Assembly: GCA_964555235.1 (NCBI GenBank)
Contig: CAZKRU010000005.1
Location: 15,203-79,202 of the forward strand
Direction of reading: 5' to 3'
Source: CAZKRU01 sp964555235
GTDB taxonomy: Bacteria; Verrucomicrobiota; Verrucomicrobiia; Methylacidiphilales; CAMAQI01
Length of the DNA: 64,000 nt
How positions within the stretch are numbered: the stretch's first letter is position 1; each line of letters opens with the position of its first letter. The position numbers and the translations under genes were made by a program. The notes under the pieces are model-generated. The model did no database searches. It had not been told where the DNA came from and was given only the letters and a program-made list of their open reading frames with translations. Below are positions 15,817 through 24,517 of the stretch, one piece after another.

Positions 15817-17721
15817 ATGAGTATTAGCAGTCCGAAGAAACAGGCCGTTCTAAATCCAAATCAAGACTCACCGTCCGGTCTCTGGCAACGCAAAAGTATG
15901 ATCATCGCGGCGTTATCTGTCGTGGCCATTCTTTTGCATCTAGTACTCCGTTTTGGTTTTCTTGCTGCTACGGAGACCTATCGGATTCCGTTGCTAGCCA
16001 CGTTGGTGATCGGTGGTTTGCCGCTCCTCTACGATTTATTGCGAAAGCTCCTCAAGTGTGAATTCGGATCGGATCTGCTGGGCGGTATTTCCATCATTGC
16101 GTCTGTTTTACTCGGAGAATACTTGGCGGGTTCGATCATCGTATTGATGCTCTCGGGAGGTGAAGCGTTGGAGAGTTATGCGTTGAAGAGTGCCTCTTCG
16201 GTGTTGGCCGCATTGGCAAAACGAATGCCTTCGATTGCGCATCAGAAACGCGATTCTGGAATGGTCGATGTCGCGCTGACTGATATCGCAGTGGGCGATA
16301 TTCTTGTGATTTATCCGCACGAAATTTGTCCTGCCGACGGAGTCGTGATCGAAGGCCACGGGGTCATGGATGAGTCTTATCTGACAGGTGAACCGTTCCA
16401 GATTATAAAGACCTCCGGGTCGACGGTTATCTCGGGTGCGGTAAATGGTGAGTCAGCACTGACGATTCGCACGTCACAACGTGCGGCGGATTCGCGTTAT
16501 GCCAAGATCATGGAGGTCATGCGGGAGTCCGAATCCAAGCGTCCTCAATTGCAACGATTGGGCGATCAACTTGGGGCCATTTATACTCCGGTCGCCCTGA
16601 CGGTGGCTCTCCTTGCTTGGATCATCAGTGGTGAATCAATTCGTTTCCTCGCGGTGCTGGTCATTGCTACGCCATGCCCGCTGCTTCTCGCGATTCCGAT
16701 AGCCATCATTAGCTCAATCTCCCTCTGCGCCCGTCGGGCCATTATCGTGAAAAGTCCTGTTGTTCTTGAGCAGATTGCTGGATGTCGTACTGCGATTTTT
16801 GACAAAACGGGAACGCTCACTTATGGAGAACCGACTTTGACGGAGCAATTGATCGTTTCCGGATTTGAGCCGCGGGAGGTGCTGACGCTGGTAGCAAGTC
16901 TGGAGCGTTACTCGAAGCATCCGTTAGCACGTGCCATTCTTGCTGCGGCGAAAGCGGAGGCTCTTCAGCTTCCGGAGGCGACGGAAGTCAGCGAAGAGCC
17001 TGGCAAAGGATTACGCGGGATTGTTTCTGGTCACCAACTACAAATCACAAGTCGAAACAAACTTCTCGCAGAGCAGGTGACCGGCCTTGATCAGCTTCCG
17101 CCAATTGCTGGGGGACTCGAATGTGTGGTGGTCATTAATCAACGCTATGCGGCTGCTTTACGTTTTCGCGATGCGCCGCGTGCGGAAAGTCGTTCTTTTG
17201 TGAGTCATCTCGGGCCAAAGCACCAATTTCAGCGGGTCATGATTGTATCCGGAGATCGCGAAGCGGAGGTTCGGTACCTAGCGGATCAGGTCGGAATCAC
17301 TGAAATCTATGCCCAAAAGAGTCCTGAAGAAAAGCTTTCCATTGTCCGTCAAGAAACGGCGGTTGCAAAAACACTTTACGTGGGAGATGGGATCAATGAT
17401 GCCCCGGCGATGATGGCGGCCACCGTCGGGATTGCGATCGGTCAGAATAGTGACGTGACTGCGGAAGCGGCTGGCGTGGTGATCATGGATAACTCGCTTA
17501 AAAAGGTGGATGAGTTCATGCACATCAGTCGTCGGATGCGAGTCATCGCCCTCCAGAGCGCGGTCGGCGGCATGGCATTGAGTGTGATTGGGATGGGCTT
17601 TGCGGCCACCGGTCATCTCAGTCCGGTCAGTGGCGCGATCACGCAAGAAGTCATCGACGTGCTTGCGGTGCTGAATGCTTTGCGTGCTGCTTTTCCTCCC
17701 AAAGTGATTCATGATCTTTAA
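15817..17721 (+). CDS. P1B-type metal-transporting ATPase, TPC motif
   Basis: This encodes 634 residues: N-terminal membrane helices, actuator loop with DESYLTGEP, the ion-binding motif TPC (T285-P286-C287 in ATPCPLLLAIP), phosphorylation site D329 in DKTGTLTYG, GDGINDAPAM and two C-terminal helices. No N-terminal HMA or cysteine-rich domain is present. TPC in place of CPC is the mark of the P1B-5-like group, for which Ni/Fe-type substrates have been proposed. The substrate here cannot be read from sequence. I start at ATG 15817, not TTG 15808. Confidence 0.88.
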   Translation: MSISSPKKQAVLNPNQDSPSGLWQRKSMIIAALSVVAILLHLVLRFGFLAATETYRIPLLATLVIGGLPLLYDLLRKLLKCEFGSDLLGGISIIASVLLGEYLAGSIIVLMLSGGEALESYALKSASSVLAALAKRMPSIAHQKRDSGMVDVALTDIAVGDILVIYPHEICPADGVVIEGHGVMDESYLTGEPFQIIKTSGSTVISGAVNGESALTIRTSQRAADSRYAKIMEVMRESESKRPQLQRLGDQLGAIYTPVALTVALLAWIISGESIRFLAVLVIATPCPLLLAIPIAIISSISLCARRAIIVKSPVVLEQIAGCRTAIFDKTGTLTYGEPTLTEQLIVSGFEPREVLTLVASLERYSKHPLARAILAAAKAEALQLPEATEVSEEPGKGLRGIVSGHQLQITSRNKLLAEQVTGLDQLPPIAGGLECVVVINQRYAAALRFRDAPRAESRSFVSHLGPKHQFQRVMIVSGDREAEVRYLADQVGITEIYAQKSPEEKLSIVRQETAVAKTLYVGDGINDAPAMMAATVGIAIGQNSDVTAEAAGVVIMDNSLKKVDEFMHISRRMRVIALQSAVGGMALSVIGMGFAATGHLSPVSGAITQEVIDVLAVLNALRAAFPPKVIHDL

Positions 17722-17774
17722 ATTCCTCTCTGAATTGCATGGGCTAGTTTCATCAAGACCGTAAGCTTTGCTTT

Positions 17775-18815
17775 ATGGAGAACGAATTCAAACCGATGAA
17801 GACCGTTGCCTTTTACGACACGAAATCTTATGATCGGCAATATTTTGAGAGTGCCGCCGGTGCGGAGCGCTTGAACTGGCAGTTCCACGAATTTCGTCTC
17901 ACGTACGAGACTGCTTCCAGCGTGAATGGGGCTCAAGCGGTTTGTGTCTTCGTCAACGACCGCCTTGATCATGCGTGTCTGGAACAACTTCATCGCGTCG
18001 GTGTTCGGTTCGTAGCATTACGATGTGCAGGTTTTAATAATGTAGATCTCAATGCGGCGAAAGCACTCGGGATTGCTGTCACAAGAGTCTCTGCTTATTC
18101 ACCACACGCCGTTGCAGAACATACCGTCGCGTTATTGCTTGCACTCAATCGAAAAATTCATCGCGCTTGGAATCGTGTCCGAGAATATAATTTCTCTCTC
18201 GCAGGGTTGGTCGGATTTGACCTCGCAGGCAAAACCATTGGTATTGTTGGGACGGGAAAAATCGGGAGAATCACGGCGCAAATTTTCCGTGGCTTTGACG
18301 CGACCGTACTCGCCTTTGATCCTGCGCCAGCGACCGATTGGGCAGAACAGCATGGGGTTCGCTACACGGATTTCGACACACTCCTTGCTGCGAGTGATGT
18401 CGTTTCGCTGCACTTACCACTGACACCGCAGTCGCGTCACCTGCTGAACGCGGAGACTTTTGCGCGAATGAAGCCTGGCGCGTTCCTCGTCAATACGAGT
18501 CGCGGAAAACTCGTGGACACGACCGCGCTCATTGAGGTTCTGAAGAGTCGGCGGCTCGGTGGCGTGGCGCTTGATGTTTATGAGGAAGAGGAAGGACTCT
18601 TCTTCGAAGATCACTCCGGTGAAGTGTTGCAGGACGATGAACTTAGTCGCCTCCTCAGTTTTCCTAACGTGCTGGTTACTGCACATCAAGCGTTTCTCAC
18701 CCATGAAGCGTTGAGCGAAATTGCGCGAGTGACGACTGAAAATCTTCTCGCTTTTGCTGCGGGCCAGCCGCTTTTGGAATCGTCAGTATTGGTGGGTTTA
18801 TCTGACCTGCGATAG
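17775..18815 (+). CDS. ldhA: D-lactate dehydrogenase (LdhA-type 2-hydroxyacid dehydrogenase)
   Basis: This encodes 346 residues and reduces pyruvate to D-lactate with NADH in fermentation. It matches the E. coli LdhA pattern throughout: FVNDRLD, RCAGFNNVDL, YSPHAVAEHTVALLLALNRKIHRA, NAD site GIVGTGKIGR, LPLTPQSRHLLN, NTSRG (catalytic Arg), DVYEEEEGLFFED and TAHQAFLT (catalytic His). ATG 17796 (MKTVAFYDTKSYD) would match the E. coli N-terminus exactly; ATG 17775 adds seven residues. Neither has a strong ribosome site. Confidence 0.92.
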   Translation: MENEFKPMKTVAFYDTKSYDRQYFESAAGAERLNWQFHEFRLTYETASSVNGAQAVCVFVNDRLDHACLEQLHRVGVRFVALRCAGFNNVDLNAAKALGIAVTRVSAYSPHAVAEHTVALLLALNRKIHRAWNRVREYNFSLAGLVGFDLAGKTIGIVGTGKIGRITAQIFRGFDATVLAFDPAPATDWAEQHGVRYTDFDTLLAASDVVSLHLPLTPQSRHLLNAETFARMKPGAFLVNTSRGKLVDTTALIEVLKSRRLGGVALDVYEEEEGLFFEDHSGEVLQDDELSRLLSFPNVLVTAHQAFLTHEALSEIARVTTENLLAFAAGQPLLESSVLVGLSDLR

Positions 18816-18847
18816 GCTTGGTTTTCAATATAAAAAATCAAGGGATT

Positions 18848-18875
18848 GACAGGATGCAATCTTCCCCATCCTGTT
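18848..18875. repeat. ACAGGAT intergenic hairpin, copy B
   Basis: ACAGGATG (18849-18856) pairs with CATCCTGT (18867-18874). It shares its arms with the repeat at 15701. It sits after ldhA and may help end transcription. Confidence 0.5.
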
Positions 18876-18895
18876 GAGCCATTTTTCATGCAGCA

Positions 18896-18912
18896 GTAGG
18901 GTTACACCCCAT
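18896..18912 (+). promoter_or_regulatory. GGGT/ACCCC palindrome, copy 7
   Basis: GTAGGGTTACACCCCAT ends 37 nt before the OsmC start. The core is identical to copy 2. Confidence 0.65.
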
Positions 18913-18949
18913 GGGAAAGTCGCGATGCTCCGTTTAAGGTGATTTCATT

Positions 18950-19372
18950 ATGAAAACTCTATTTACGGCAGAAACAATTTCAAAAGGCGGCCGCTCGGGA
19001 AGCCTTCAAACGGAGGATGGAATGCTCGATATTATTTTAGGAAATCCATTGGAGAAAGGGATCGAAAAACGGGGTCCCAATCCAGAACAGTTATTTGCGG
19101 GGGCCTACGCCGCTTGTTACCACGGAGCATTGGTCAATGCTGCTAAGAAACTCGAAACGACGATCAATAACTCCAAGGTACGAGCCTTGGTGAGTTTGGT
19201 TGAGGACGATCAGGATAACTACCAACTGCAGGTAGCGTTGCATGCACAACTTCCCGGGATCGATCGTATCCGGGCGAAACGGATCATGGATGCGGCGCAT
19301 CAGACCTGCCCTTACTCCAAAGCCCTGCGAGGTGACGCTTCTGTTACGTTGGTGCTGGATGAATCGAACTAA
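18950..19372 (+). CDS. osmC: OsmC family peroxiredoxin
   Basis: This 140-residue thiol peroxidase detoxifies organic peroxides. The two catalytic cysteines are C56 (GAYAACYHGAL) and C120 (HQTCPYSKAL), spaced as in OsmC. A good ribosome site (AAGGTGAT) lies eight bases before ATG. It is followed by csbD, and the pair sits behind palindrome copy 7. Confidence 0.92.
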   Translation: MKTLFTAETISKGGRSGSLQTEDGMLDIILGNPLEKGIEKRGPNPEQLFAGAYAACYHGALVNAAKKLETTINNSKVRALVSLVEDDQDNYQLQVALHAQLPGIDRIRAKRIMDAAHQTCPYSKALRGDASVTLVLDESN

Positions 19373-19429
19373 GAAAACATTTTGTCGTCATCATGGCGGC
19401 GATTCAAAAACAAACTAAAGGAAAATACA

Positions 19430-19633
19430 ATGAACACACTCGAAATCAAAGGCGACTGGAAGATTATCAAAGGTCAATTGAAACAGAAATGGGCCAAACT
19501 CACGGATGACGACCTTCAATTTGCCGAGGGGAAGCATGACGAATTGATCGGTCGCATTCAAAAGCGTACCGGTGAAGCACGTGAAGTGGTCGAAAAGGCA
19601 TTCAAGGAAGCTTCGTCCTATTGCAATAAGTAG
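19430..19633 (+). CDS. CsbD family stress protein
   Basis: This 67-residue protein has the CsbD signature (GDWKIIKGQLKQKWAKLTDDDL...EGKHDELIGRIQKRTGEAREVVEKA). CsbD-like proteins are abundant under general stress in many bacteria; their function is unknown. It has AAAGGAAAAT upstream of ATG 19430 and is probably co-transcribed with osmC. Confidence 0.9.
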   Translation: MNTLEIKGDWKIIKGQLKQKWAKLTDDDLQFAEGKHDELIGRIQKRTGEAREVVEKAFKEASSYCNK

Positions 19634-19657
19634 ACTGTCAATGGCTCGGGTATACAG

Positions 19658-21097
19658 ATGAAGCTCAAGATAACCCATGTGGGAAGTTCTAAAAAAACTT
19701 GGAGCGACCGCCTGAACCAACCGGTTCGGGCGGTGTCCAGGTCTTTGCCAAAGCCCGCGTTGGTGGAGGGTGGAACGGGGATCGTTCGCAAGCGAGCGTT
19801 GTGGAAGTCTGCGTCACCTTGGCAAGGCTTGAGGCGATTTCGAGAGAGGAGTGATTTACTCTTTACTTCCCTTCGTCCTCGGATGAATCGCGTCCTGCCG
19901 GTGGAGCTGCAATCGGAGAGTGTCGGGCTTCTCGTTGAGGGGCTCCCTGAAGGAATTCGTGACGATGGATTTGAGCGCTTGGTCACTCGAATCGATACGG
20001 GACCGATTCATCATGGCAATGAGGTTCAACTTTTTTTTCGGGGGGAAGAGGCGTTGGATTCGGTTTGCCGAGAGATCGAAAATGCGACGGAAGAAGTTTT
20101 ATTGGAAACCTATATTCTACGAGATGATGCCACGGGGCGAAAAATCTTGAAGTTATTGGCGGGGGCCGTTGCGCGAGGAGTCAGGGTTCGAGTTCTGGTG
20201 GATGCGTACGGCTCATGGAGCACCAAATCGTCGTTTTGGCGTGAGATGCAGAATTCAGGGATTGAGGCGCGTCGCTTTCATCCGTTTTGGAGTCATTTAA
20301 AGAGCTTTTTTTTTCGCGATCATCGCAAGATCATTGTCGTCGATCGCCGAGTATCGTTCACGGGCGGCATGAATGTGGCCAATGAATATGGGTCCTCTCG
20401 TCACCACCAGAACACTTCGTGGCGCGATACCCATGTTCGTATCGAGGGACCCACCTCGTGGGAAATGGCGCTTGTTTTTAATGAAGGATGGGAGCGTGCA
20501 GGCGGCAAGCCCCTTCAGATCCCTTCACTTGCGCCAACGAATCATGGGGGTGCGAAAACACTCGTATTGGATTCGTGCTTTGGACGTGGTCATGATGAGA
20601 CGGCGGCAGTCCTGGCGGCGTTGGTTGCGGGGGCTCGAAAACGACTTTGGATTACCAATTCCTATTTTGCACCGAATCAGATGGCGATTCGTCTCTTAAA
20701 GCGTGCGGCTCAGCGTGGGGTGGATGTCCGGCTTCTGTTGCAGGGCCAAACCGATATGCCTCTGGTACACTATGCTGGACACGGAAATTATTCTGAACTC
20801 CTTGCAGGCGGGGTGAAGATTTTCGAGTATCAGTCTGCGATTCTCCATGCCAAGACCCTCGTGGTGGATGATTACGCGTCGGTAATCGGTTCATCGAATC
20901 TCGATTTCAGATCCTTCTATTTCAACGCTGAGTGCAATGTTTTAATCTTTGACGAGATGACGGGAGAAACGATGGCTCAGCAGTTCCAAGAGGATCTGAA
21001 GCAGTCGACGGAGATACGGCTTGAAACCTGGAGCCGACGACCACTGCTGCATCGCTTGCGTGATATCCTGGCGCGGAGTCTGAGCCCGTTGTTTTGA
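19658..21097 (+). CDS. cardiolipin synthase-like phospholipase D family protein
   Basis: This encodes 479 residues with two HKD motifs: H222-R-K in DHRKIIVVDRRVSFTGGMN and H397-A-K in LHAKTLVVDDYASVIGSSNLD. This is the layout of bacterial cardiolipin synthases, which join phosphatidyl groups in the inner membrane. Instead of N-terminal membrane helices there is about 110 residues of basic, unrecognised sequence, so the protein resembles soluble ClsB-type enzymes. The true start could be a later codon such as ATG 19883. Confidence 0.88.
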   Translation: MKLKITHVGSSKKTWSDRLNQPVRAVSRSLPKPALVEGGTGIVRKRALWKSASPWQGLRRFRERSDLLFTSLRPRMNRVLPVELQSESVGLLVEGLPEGIRDDGFERLVTRIDTGPIHHGNEVQLFFRGEEALDSVCREIENATEEVLLETYILRDDATGRKILKLLAGAVARGVRVRVLVDAYGSWSTKSSFWREMQNSGIEARRFHPFWSHLKSFFFRDHRKIIVVDRRVSFTGGMNVANEYGSSRHHQNTSWRDTHVRIEGPTSWEMALVFNEGWERAGGKPLQIPSLAPTNHGGAKTLVLDSCFGRGHDETAAVLAALVAGARKRLWITNSYFAPNQMAIRLLKRAAQRGVDVRLLLQGQTDMPLVHYAGHGNYSELLAGGVKIFEYQSAILHAKTLVVDDYASVIGSSNLDFRSFYFNAECNVLIFDEMTGETMAQQFQEDLKQSTEIRLETWSRRPLLHRLRDILARSLSPLF

Positions 21098-21126
21098 ATG
21101 GGACGAACTCAAAAAAGATCTACTCG

Positions 21127-21933
21127 ATGAAGATGATTCAGATGATTTCAGAACTCGGAACATTCACGATCTCCCAGTTGCAGGAGCTGAGCAGTCTGGT
21201 CTGGATGGGGAGGGAGACGGTTTCTGAAATTGTCGAGCGAGTGATGAAGCGTCGTACTCCGTTTCGGTTGGAACATTTTTTTTATCAAGGGAATCGCGCC
21301 GGGGTTGGGTCTGTTCCGATGGTGGTGCTGCTTTCTGTTTTTGTGGGGCTGACGATGGCGTTGCTGACCGGCTACCAACTGCAGCGATTTGGACTGGTGA
21401 CCTTGGTGCCGGCGGTTGTTTCCGTTTCTTTCACGCGTGAGATGGGGCCACTTTTCACAGGCATCGTGCTGGCGTCACGAGTTGGTGCCGCCTATACGGC
21501 AGAGTTGGGAGCCATGACGGCGGGAGGTGAAGTGAATGCGATTGAGGGAATGGGGATCGGGGCGCTTCGTTATCTGGTGACGCCTCGAATTCTGGCGATC
21601 TTTTGTTTGACCCCCTGTTTAACCGTCATTTCCATTGTTTCCGGTGTTTTTGGCGCGGCGTTTATCTCGAGTTTGATGTTGCAGATCAGTCCTGATTTTT
21701 TCTTTGATCAAGTGATGTCGAATCTGCTGGTGAAAGATGTGATGTCTGGAATTGTAAAAAGTTTTTTGTTTGGCGCCATTATTGGGATTATCGCCTGCTA
21801 CAAGGGCCTCTCGGTGAAGGGGGGCGCGGTCGGGGTGGGGAGTGCGACAACCTCCAGTGTGGTGAGTGCAATCTGCTCCGTCATTGCCTGTGATTCATTC
21901 TGCAATGTTTTTATCGTCACCTTTTTCCCATGA
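21127..21933 (+). CDS. mlaE: MlaE-type lipid ABC transporter permease
   Basis: This 268-residue inner-membrane permease belongs to the MlaE/YrbE family. It has an N-terminal amphipathic segment, then helices with the family hallmark FTREMGPLFTGIVLASRVGAAYTAELGAMTAGGEVNAIEGMGI and a terminal ATTSSVVSAICSVIACDSFCNVFIV. ATG 21127 is the first ATG; the frame extends to TTG 21094, which overlaps the PLD gene. It overlaps mlaF by four bases. It works with MlaF and MlaD in phospholipid transport between membranes. Confidence 0.9.
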   Translation: MKMIQMISELGTFTISQLQELSSLVWMGRETVSEIVERVMKRRTPFRLEHFFYQGNRAGVGSVPMVVLLSVFVGLTMALLTGYQLQRFGLVTLVPAVVSVSFTREMGPLFTGIVLASRVGAAYTAELGAMTAGGEVNAIEGMGIGALRYLVTPRILAIFCLTPCLTVISIVSGVFGAAFISSLMLQISPDFFFDQVMSNLLVKDVMSGIVKSFLFGAIIGIIACYKGLSVKGGAVGVGSATTSSVVSAICSVIACDSFCNVFIVTFFP

Positions 21934-22697
21934 GTGCGAATCCTGAAAAATTGGTAGAGATGCGAGGGGTTAATCTGAAATTCGCAGAGAAAGTCATTTT
22001 GGAGAGCGTGGATCTTTCCCTCAAATCGCAAGAGGTTTTGGTGATCATGGGACTCAGTGGTTGTGGGAAGAGTACCTTGCTGAGCATTCTGATGGGACTG
22101 CTGAAACCGAATGCAGGGTCTGTTTTATTTAGGAACGAAGAGCTGACAAAAATTTCACGACCCAAATTAAACGACGTTCGAAGCCATATGGGAATGGTTT
22201 ATCAAAATGCGGCTTTAATTAGCTCGATGAATGTTGGCGATAATATCGGACTTTCCTTGAGAGAACTTTCGGAGAAAACCGAGAAGGAAATAAATGCAGT
22301 GGTCGATCAGAAATTGGAATTAGTCGGACTGAAAGATTCTCGAGAAAAACTCCCCTCTGAACTCAGCGGGGGAATGCAGAAACGGGTCGGCTTAGCGCGG
22401 GCGTTGGCGATGGAACCGGAGTTGGTGCTTTTTGATGAGCCCTCGGCGGGTCTTGATCCGATTAATAGCAAACTGATTGATGAACTCATCGTTAAATTGA
22501 GAGACCAGCAGAAAGTCACCTCCATTGTGGTGACTCACGAAATGGAGAGTGCGTTTGCAATCGCGACGCGCATGGCGTTTCTTCATGAAGGAAAAATAAT
22601 TCTCGATGGGACTCCTGATGAATTTAGACATTCGGAGCATCCCATCATCCGTAAATTTCTTTCCTCTTTTTCAGATCACAAATCGGCCAAGGAGTAA
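21930..22697 (+). CDS. mlaF: MlaF-type ABC transporter ATPase
   Basis: This encodes 255 residues with Walker A GLSGCGKST, signature LSGGMQKRVGLARAL, Walker B LVLFDEPSAGLDP and switch histidine in VVTHEME. The start ATGA overlaps the mlaE stop, so the two are coupled. It powers the MlaE permease. Confidence 0.93.
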   Translation: MSANPEKLVEMRGVNLKFAEKVILESVDLSLKSQEVLVIMGLSGCGKSTLLSILMGLLKPNAGSVLFRNEELTKISRPKLNDVRSHMGMVYQNAALISSMNVGDNIGLSLRELSEKTEKEINAVVDQKLELVGLKDSREKLPSELSGGMQKRVGLARALAMEPELVLFDEPSAGLDPINSKLIDELIVKLRDQQKVTSIVVTHEMESAFAIATRMAFLHEGKIILDGTPDEFRHSEHPIIRKFLSSFSDHKSAKE

Positions 22698-22700
22698 TGG

Positions 22701-23369
22701 GTGCAAATTCACAAAAATGAAATAACGACGGGAATTCTCGTTTTGACAACGTTCGGTTTTTTGCTCGTGATTCTCGTGATCATCGGAATGCCTGGGCTCA
22801 TCAGGCCGCTCAATACCTTTCGAATTTACTATGACAATGCCGGGGGGATTCGTCCGGGTGCACCGGTGCTCCTCGCGGGCCGAGAGATCGGCAAGGTCAC
22901 CACACTCCAGTCCCCGGTGCCGTTGGAAAAACGACCGAGCGGGCATGACGATTTCGAAGTTTCCATTGAGGTACAGGTGGCAAAGGATGCGGAGATTTAT
23001 CGGAATGCAACGGTGCGTTTAACCCAGCAAGGTCTCATGGGACAGCAAGTGATCGACTTTGTGCGCGGGGAGGCAAGTGCCGGATTGGCAGAGAATCATA
23101 TGGAGTTTGCGGGGGAGCGGGTCCCCGATATGTCGGAATCGGTGGCCAATAATATGAAGCGTCTTACAGGACCTGATTCCGATCTGGCGCAGACGATCAA
23201 AAAAGTGAAGGAGTTTATGGAGATGTTGAACAATTCTAAAATTCCAAAAGTCATCCAGAATACCGAACAATTTACGGATACCCTCAAGCGTGAACCGTGG
23301 AGACTCCTTTGGCCGAGCACCAAACCTTATGCTGGTGATGAGAAAGCTCCTTCCGCGAAGAAGAAATAG
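22701..23369 (+). CDS. mlaD: MlaD/MCE domain lipid-binding protein
   Basis: This encodes 222 residues from GTG 22701, with AAGGAG ten bases upstream. One N-terminal membrane helix (TTGILVLTTFGFLLVILVIIGMPGL) is followed by an MCE domain (FRIYYDNAGGIRPGAPVLLAGREIGKVTTL...VSIEVQVAKDAEIYRNATVRLTQQGLMGQQVIDF) and a helical C-terminal region. MCE proteins form the periplasmic lipid-binding ring of Mla systems. The operon lacks MlaB and MlaC here. Confidence 0.9.
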   Translation: MQIHKNEITTGILVLTTFGFLLVILVIIGMPGLIRPLNTFRIYYDNAGGIRPGAPVLLAGREIGKVTTLQSPVPLEKRPSGHDDFEVSIEVQVAKDAEIYRNATVRLTQQGLMGQQVIDFVRGEASAGLAENHMEFAGERVPDMSESVANNMKRLTGPDSDLAQTIKKVKEFMEMLNNSKIPKVIQNTEQFTDTLKREPWRLLWPSTKPYAGDEKAPSAKKK

Positions 23370-23380
23370 GATTCTCGTTT

Positions 23381-23413
23381 TTGGTAGGGCGTGGTCTCCG
23401 ACCGCGCCGCGGC
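23381..23413. repeat. intergenic palindromic repeat, second copy
   Basis: TTGGTAGGGCG-n-GGTC-n3-GACC-n-CGCCG is shared with the repeat at 10096. The rest of the gap (23414-23568) holds an AT-rich run and no gene. Confidence 0.5.
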
Positions 23414-23568
23414 TTGGGGATCAGACCAACTCGGAGCAGGGAGGGATTGCCACAGAACGCACAAAAGCCACAAAAAGGACGGGCTGCTTTTATATTTTGA
23501 ATTCAACGCTTTTCGATGGATCTATGATTTAAGGTCATGACACTGGGGGGGGTCTCAAAGCGATCCTT

Positions 23569-24105
23569 TTATCGTTGGTCTCTAAGTTTCAAATGGGAAA
23601 GCCTTTTTGTAGGAGGATACATAATCACTCCCATGGATTCTACCACATAAGGTAGAGTAGGAATTTGGGCTTTCGCTGCCTCAATAGTTTGCTTCGCCAA
23701 GGCCAATGGAAATTGCATTGCGAGTGTGCAATGTGGTTTCCATCTTTCAACGGTGTAATAGTCATGGCATTTGACGCAAGCTTTCGCCATTGCTTGAAGC
23801 ACATCGACATGCACTTTCTCTAGGGCTCCGATTCGCTTGAACCCTGAATAAACAACAGTCGGATCTGTTTGAAATGATGCAATATCAGAAGGGGAAAGTG
23901 GAAATGGGGATAGTACCTCTGCTATCTGAATCAGATCTTTCTCCAATTCAGGGTTTAAGGATTCCATAACAGCTAAGGCAACATGTGGATAAACACCGTT
24001 CTGAAGCATGTATTCAGATCCAGTAATCTTTGAAAGATATTCCCAGATAGCTGCGATGTCTTTGGAAGTTGCTGAATCAAAAAATAATTGTATCGAATAA
24101 GGCAT
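23569..24105 (-). CDS. 2H phosphoesterase / 2'-5' RNA ligase family protein
   Basis: This encodes 178 residues with two family histidine motifs, H41-V-A-L (PHVALAV) and H125-C-T-L (PHCTLAM), 84 residues apart as in 2H enzymes such as ThpR. These act on 2',3'-cyclic or 2'-5' phosphodiesters. The first motif has Ala where Thr/Ser is usual. It stands alone on the minus strand. Confidence 0.8.
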   Translation of the reverse strand: MPYSIQLFFDSATSKDIAAIWEYLSKITGSEYMLQNGVYPHVALAVMESLNPELEKDLIQIAEVLSPFPLSPSDIASFQTDPTVVYSGFKRIGALEKVHVDVLQAMAKACVKCHDYYTVERWKPHCTLAMQFPLALAKQTIEAAKAQIPTLPYVVESMGVIMYPPTKRLSHLKLRDQR

Positions 24106-24463
24106 ATAACTTTAAAGGCTACAGGTTTGGCGATCTATTACGTTCTCACTTAGGCCGCGATAAAATTGCGGTTGACGATGGTTCATTTAAAACATGTTTT
24201 TCTGTTCGGTCTTAATCTCAGCATGGAGATGCCGACGCCTCAAGATCTAAAAGATTCTGCCACGCTGAAACGGGAGCGTTTTTATCATCTTGCTCTCATT
24301 GAAATCTGTGATCATCTGTGAAAATCTGTGGATTAAATCCGCAGTCTTTTTGATCCACAGATTCACTCAGATTTTCACAGATTGTTGTTGAAGGGGATCG
24401 GATTGGGTGGATCTATCTCTCGAAAAGAATTTTTCCAGCGACTGAGACGAAATCGACGCAAAA
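24106..24463. other. non-coding gap with facing repeats
   Basis: No gene is seen. At 24305-24383 a set of direct and inverted words (TCTGTGAAAATCTGTGGAT facing ATCCACAGATTCACTCAGAT and TTTTCACAGA) can fold into a long hairpin. This kind of repeat looks dispersed in type. Confidence 0.5.
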
Positions 24464-24496
24464 AAAACACCCCCTGTATGTTGCAGGGGGTGTTTT
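24464..24496 (-). terminator. intrinsic terminator of the outer-membrane protein gene
   Basis: AAAACACCCCCTG (24464-24476) and CAGGGGGTGTTTT (24484-24496) pair perfectly around a 7-nt loop. On the minus strand a run of seven T follows. It lies 21 nt after the stop of the gene at 24518. Confidence 0.9.
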
Positions 24497-24517
24497 AACT
24501 GAGGAGGAATTTAAATC

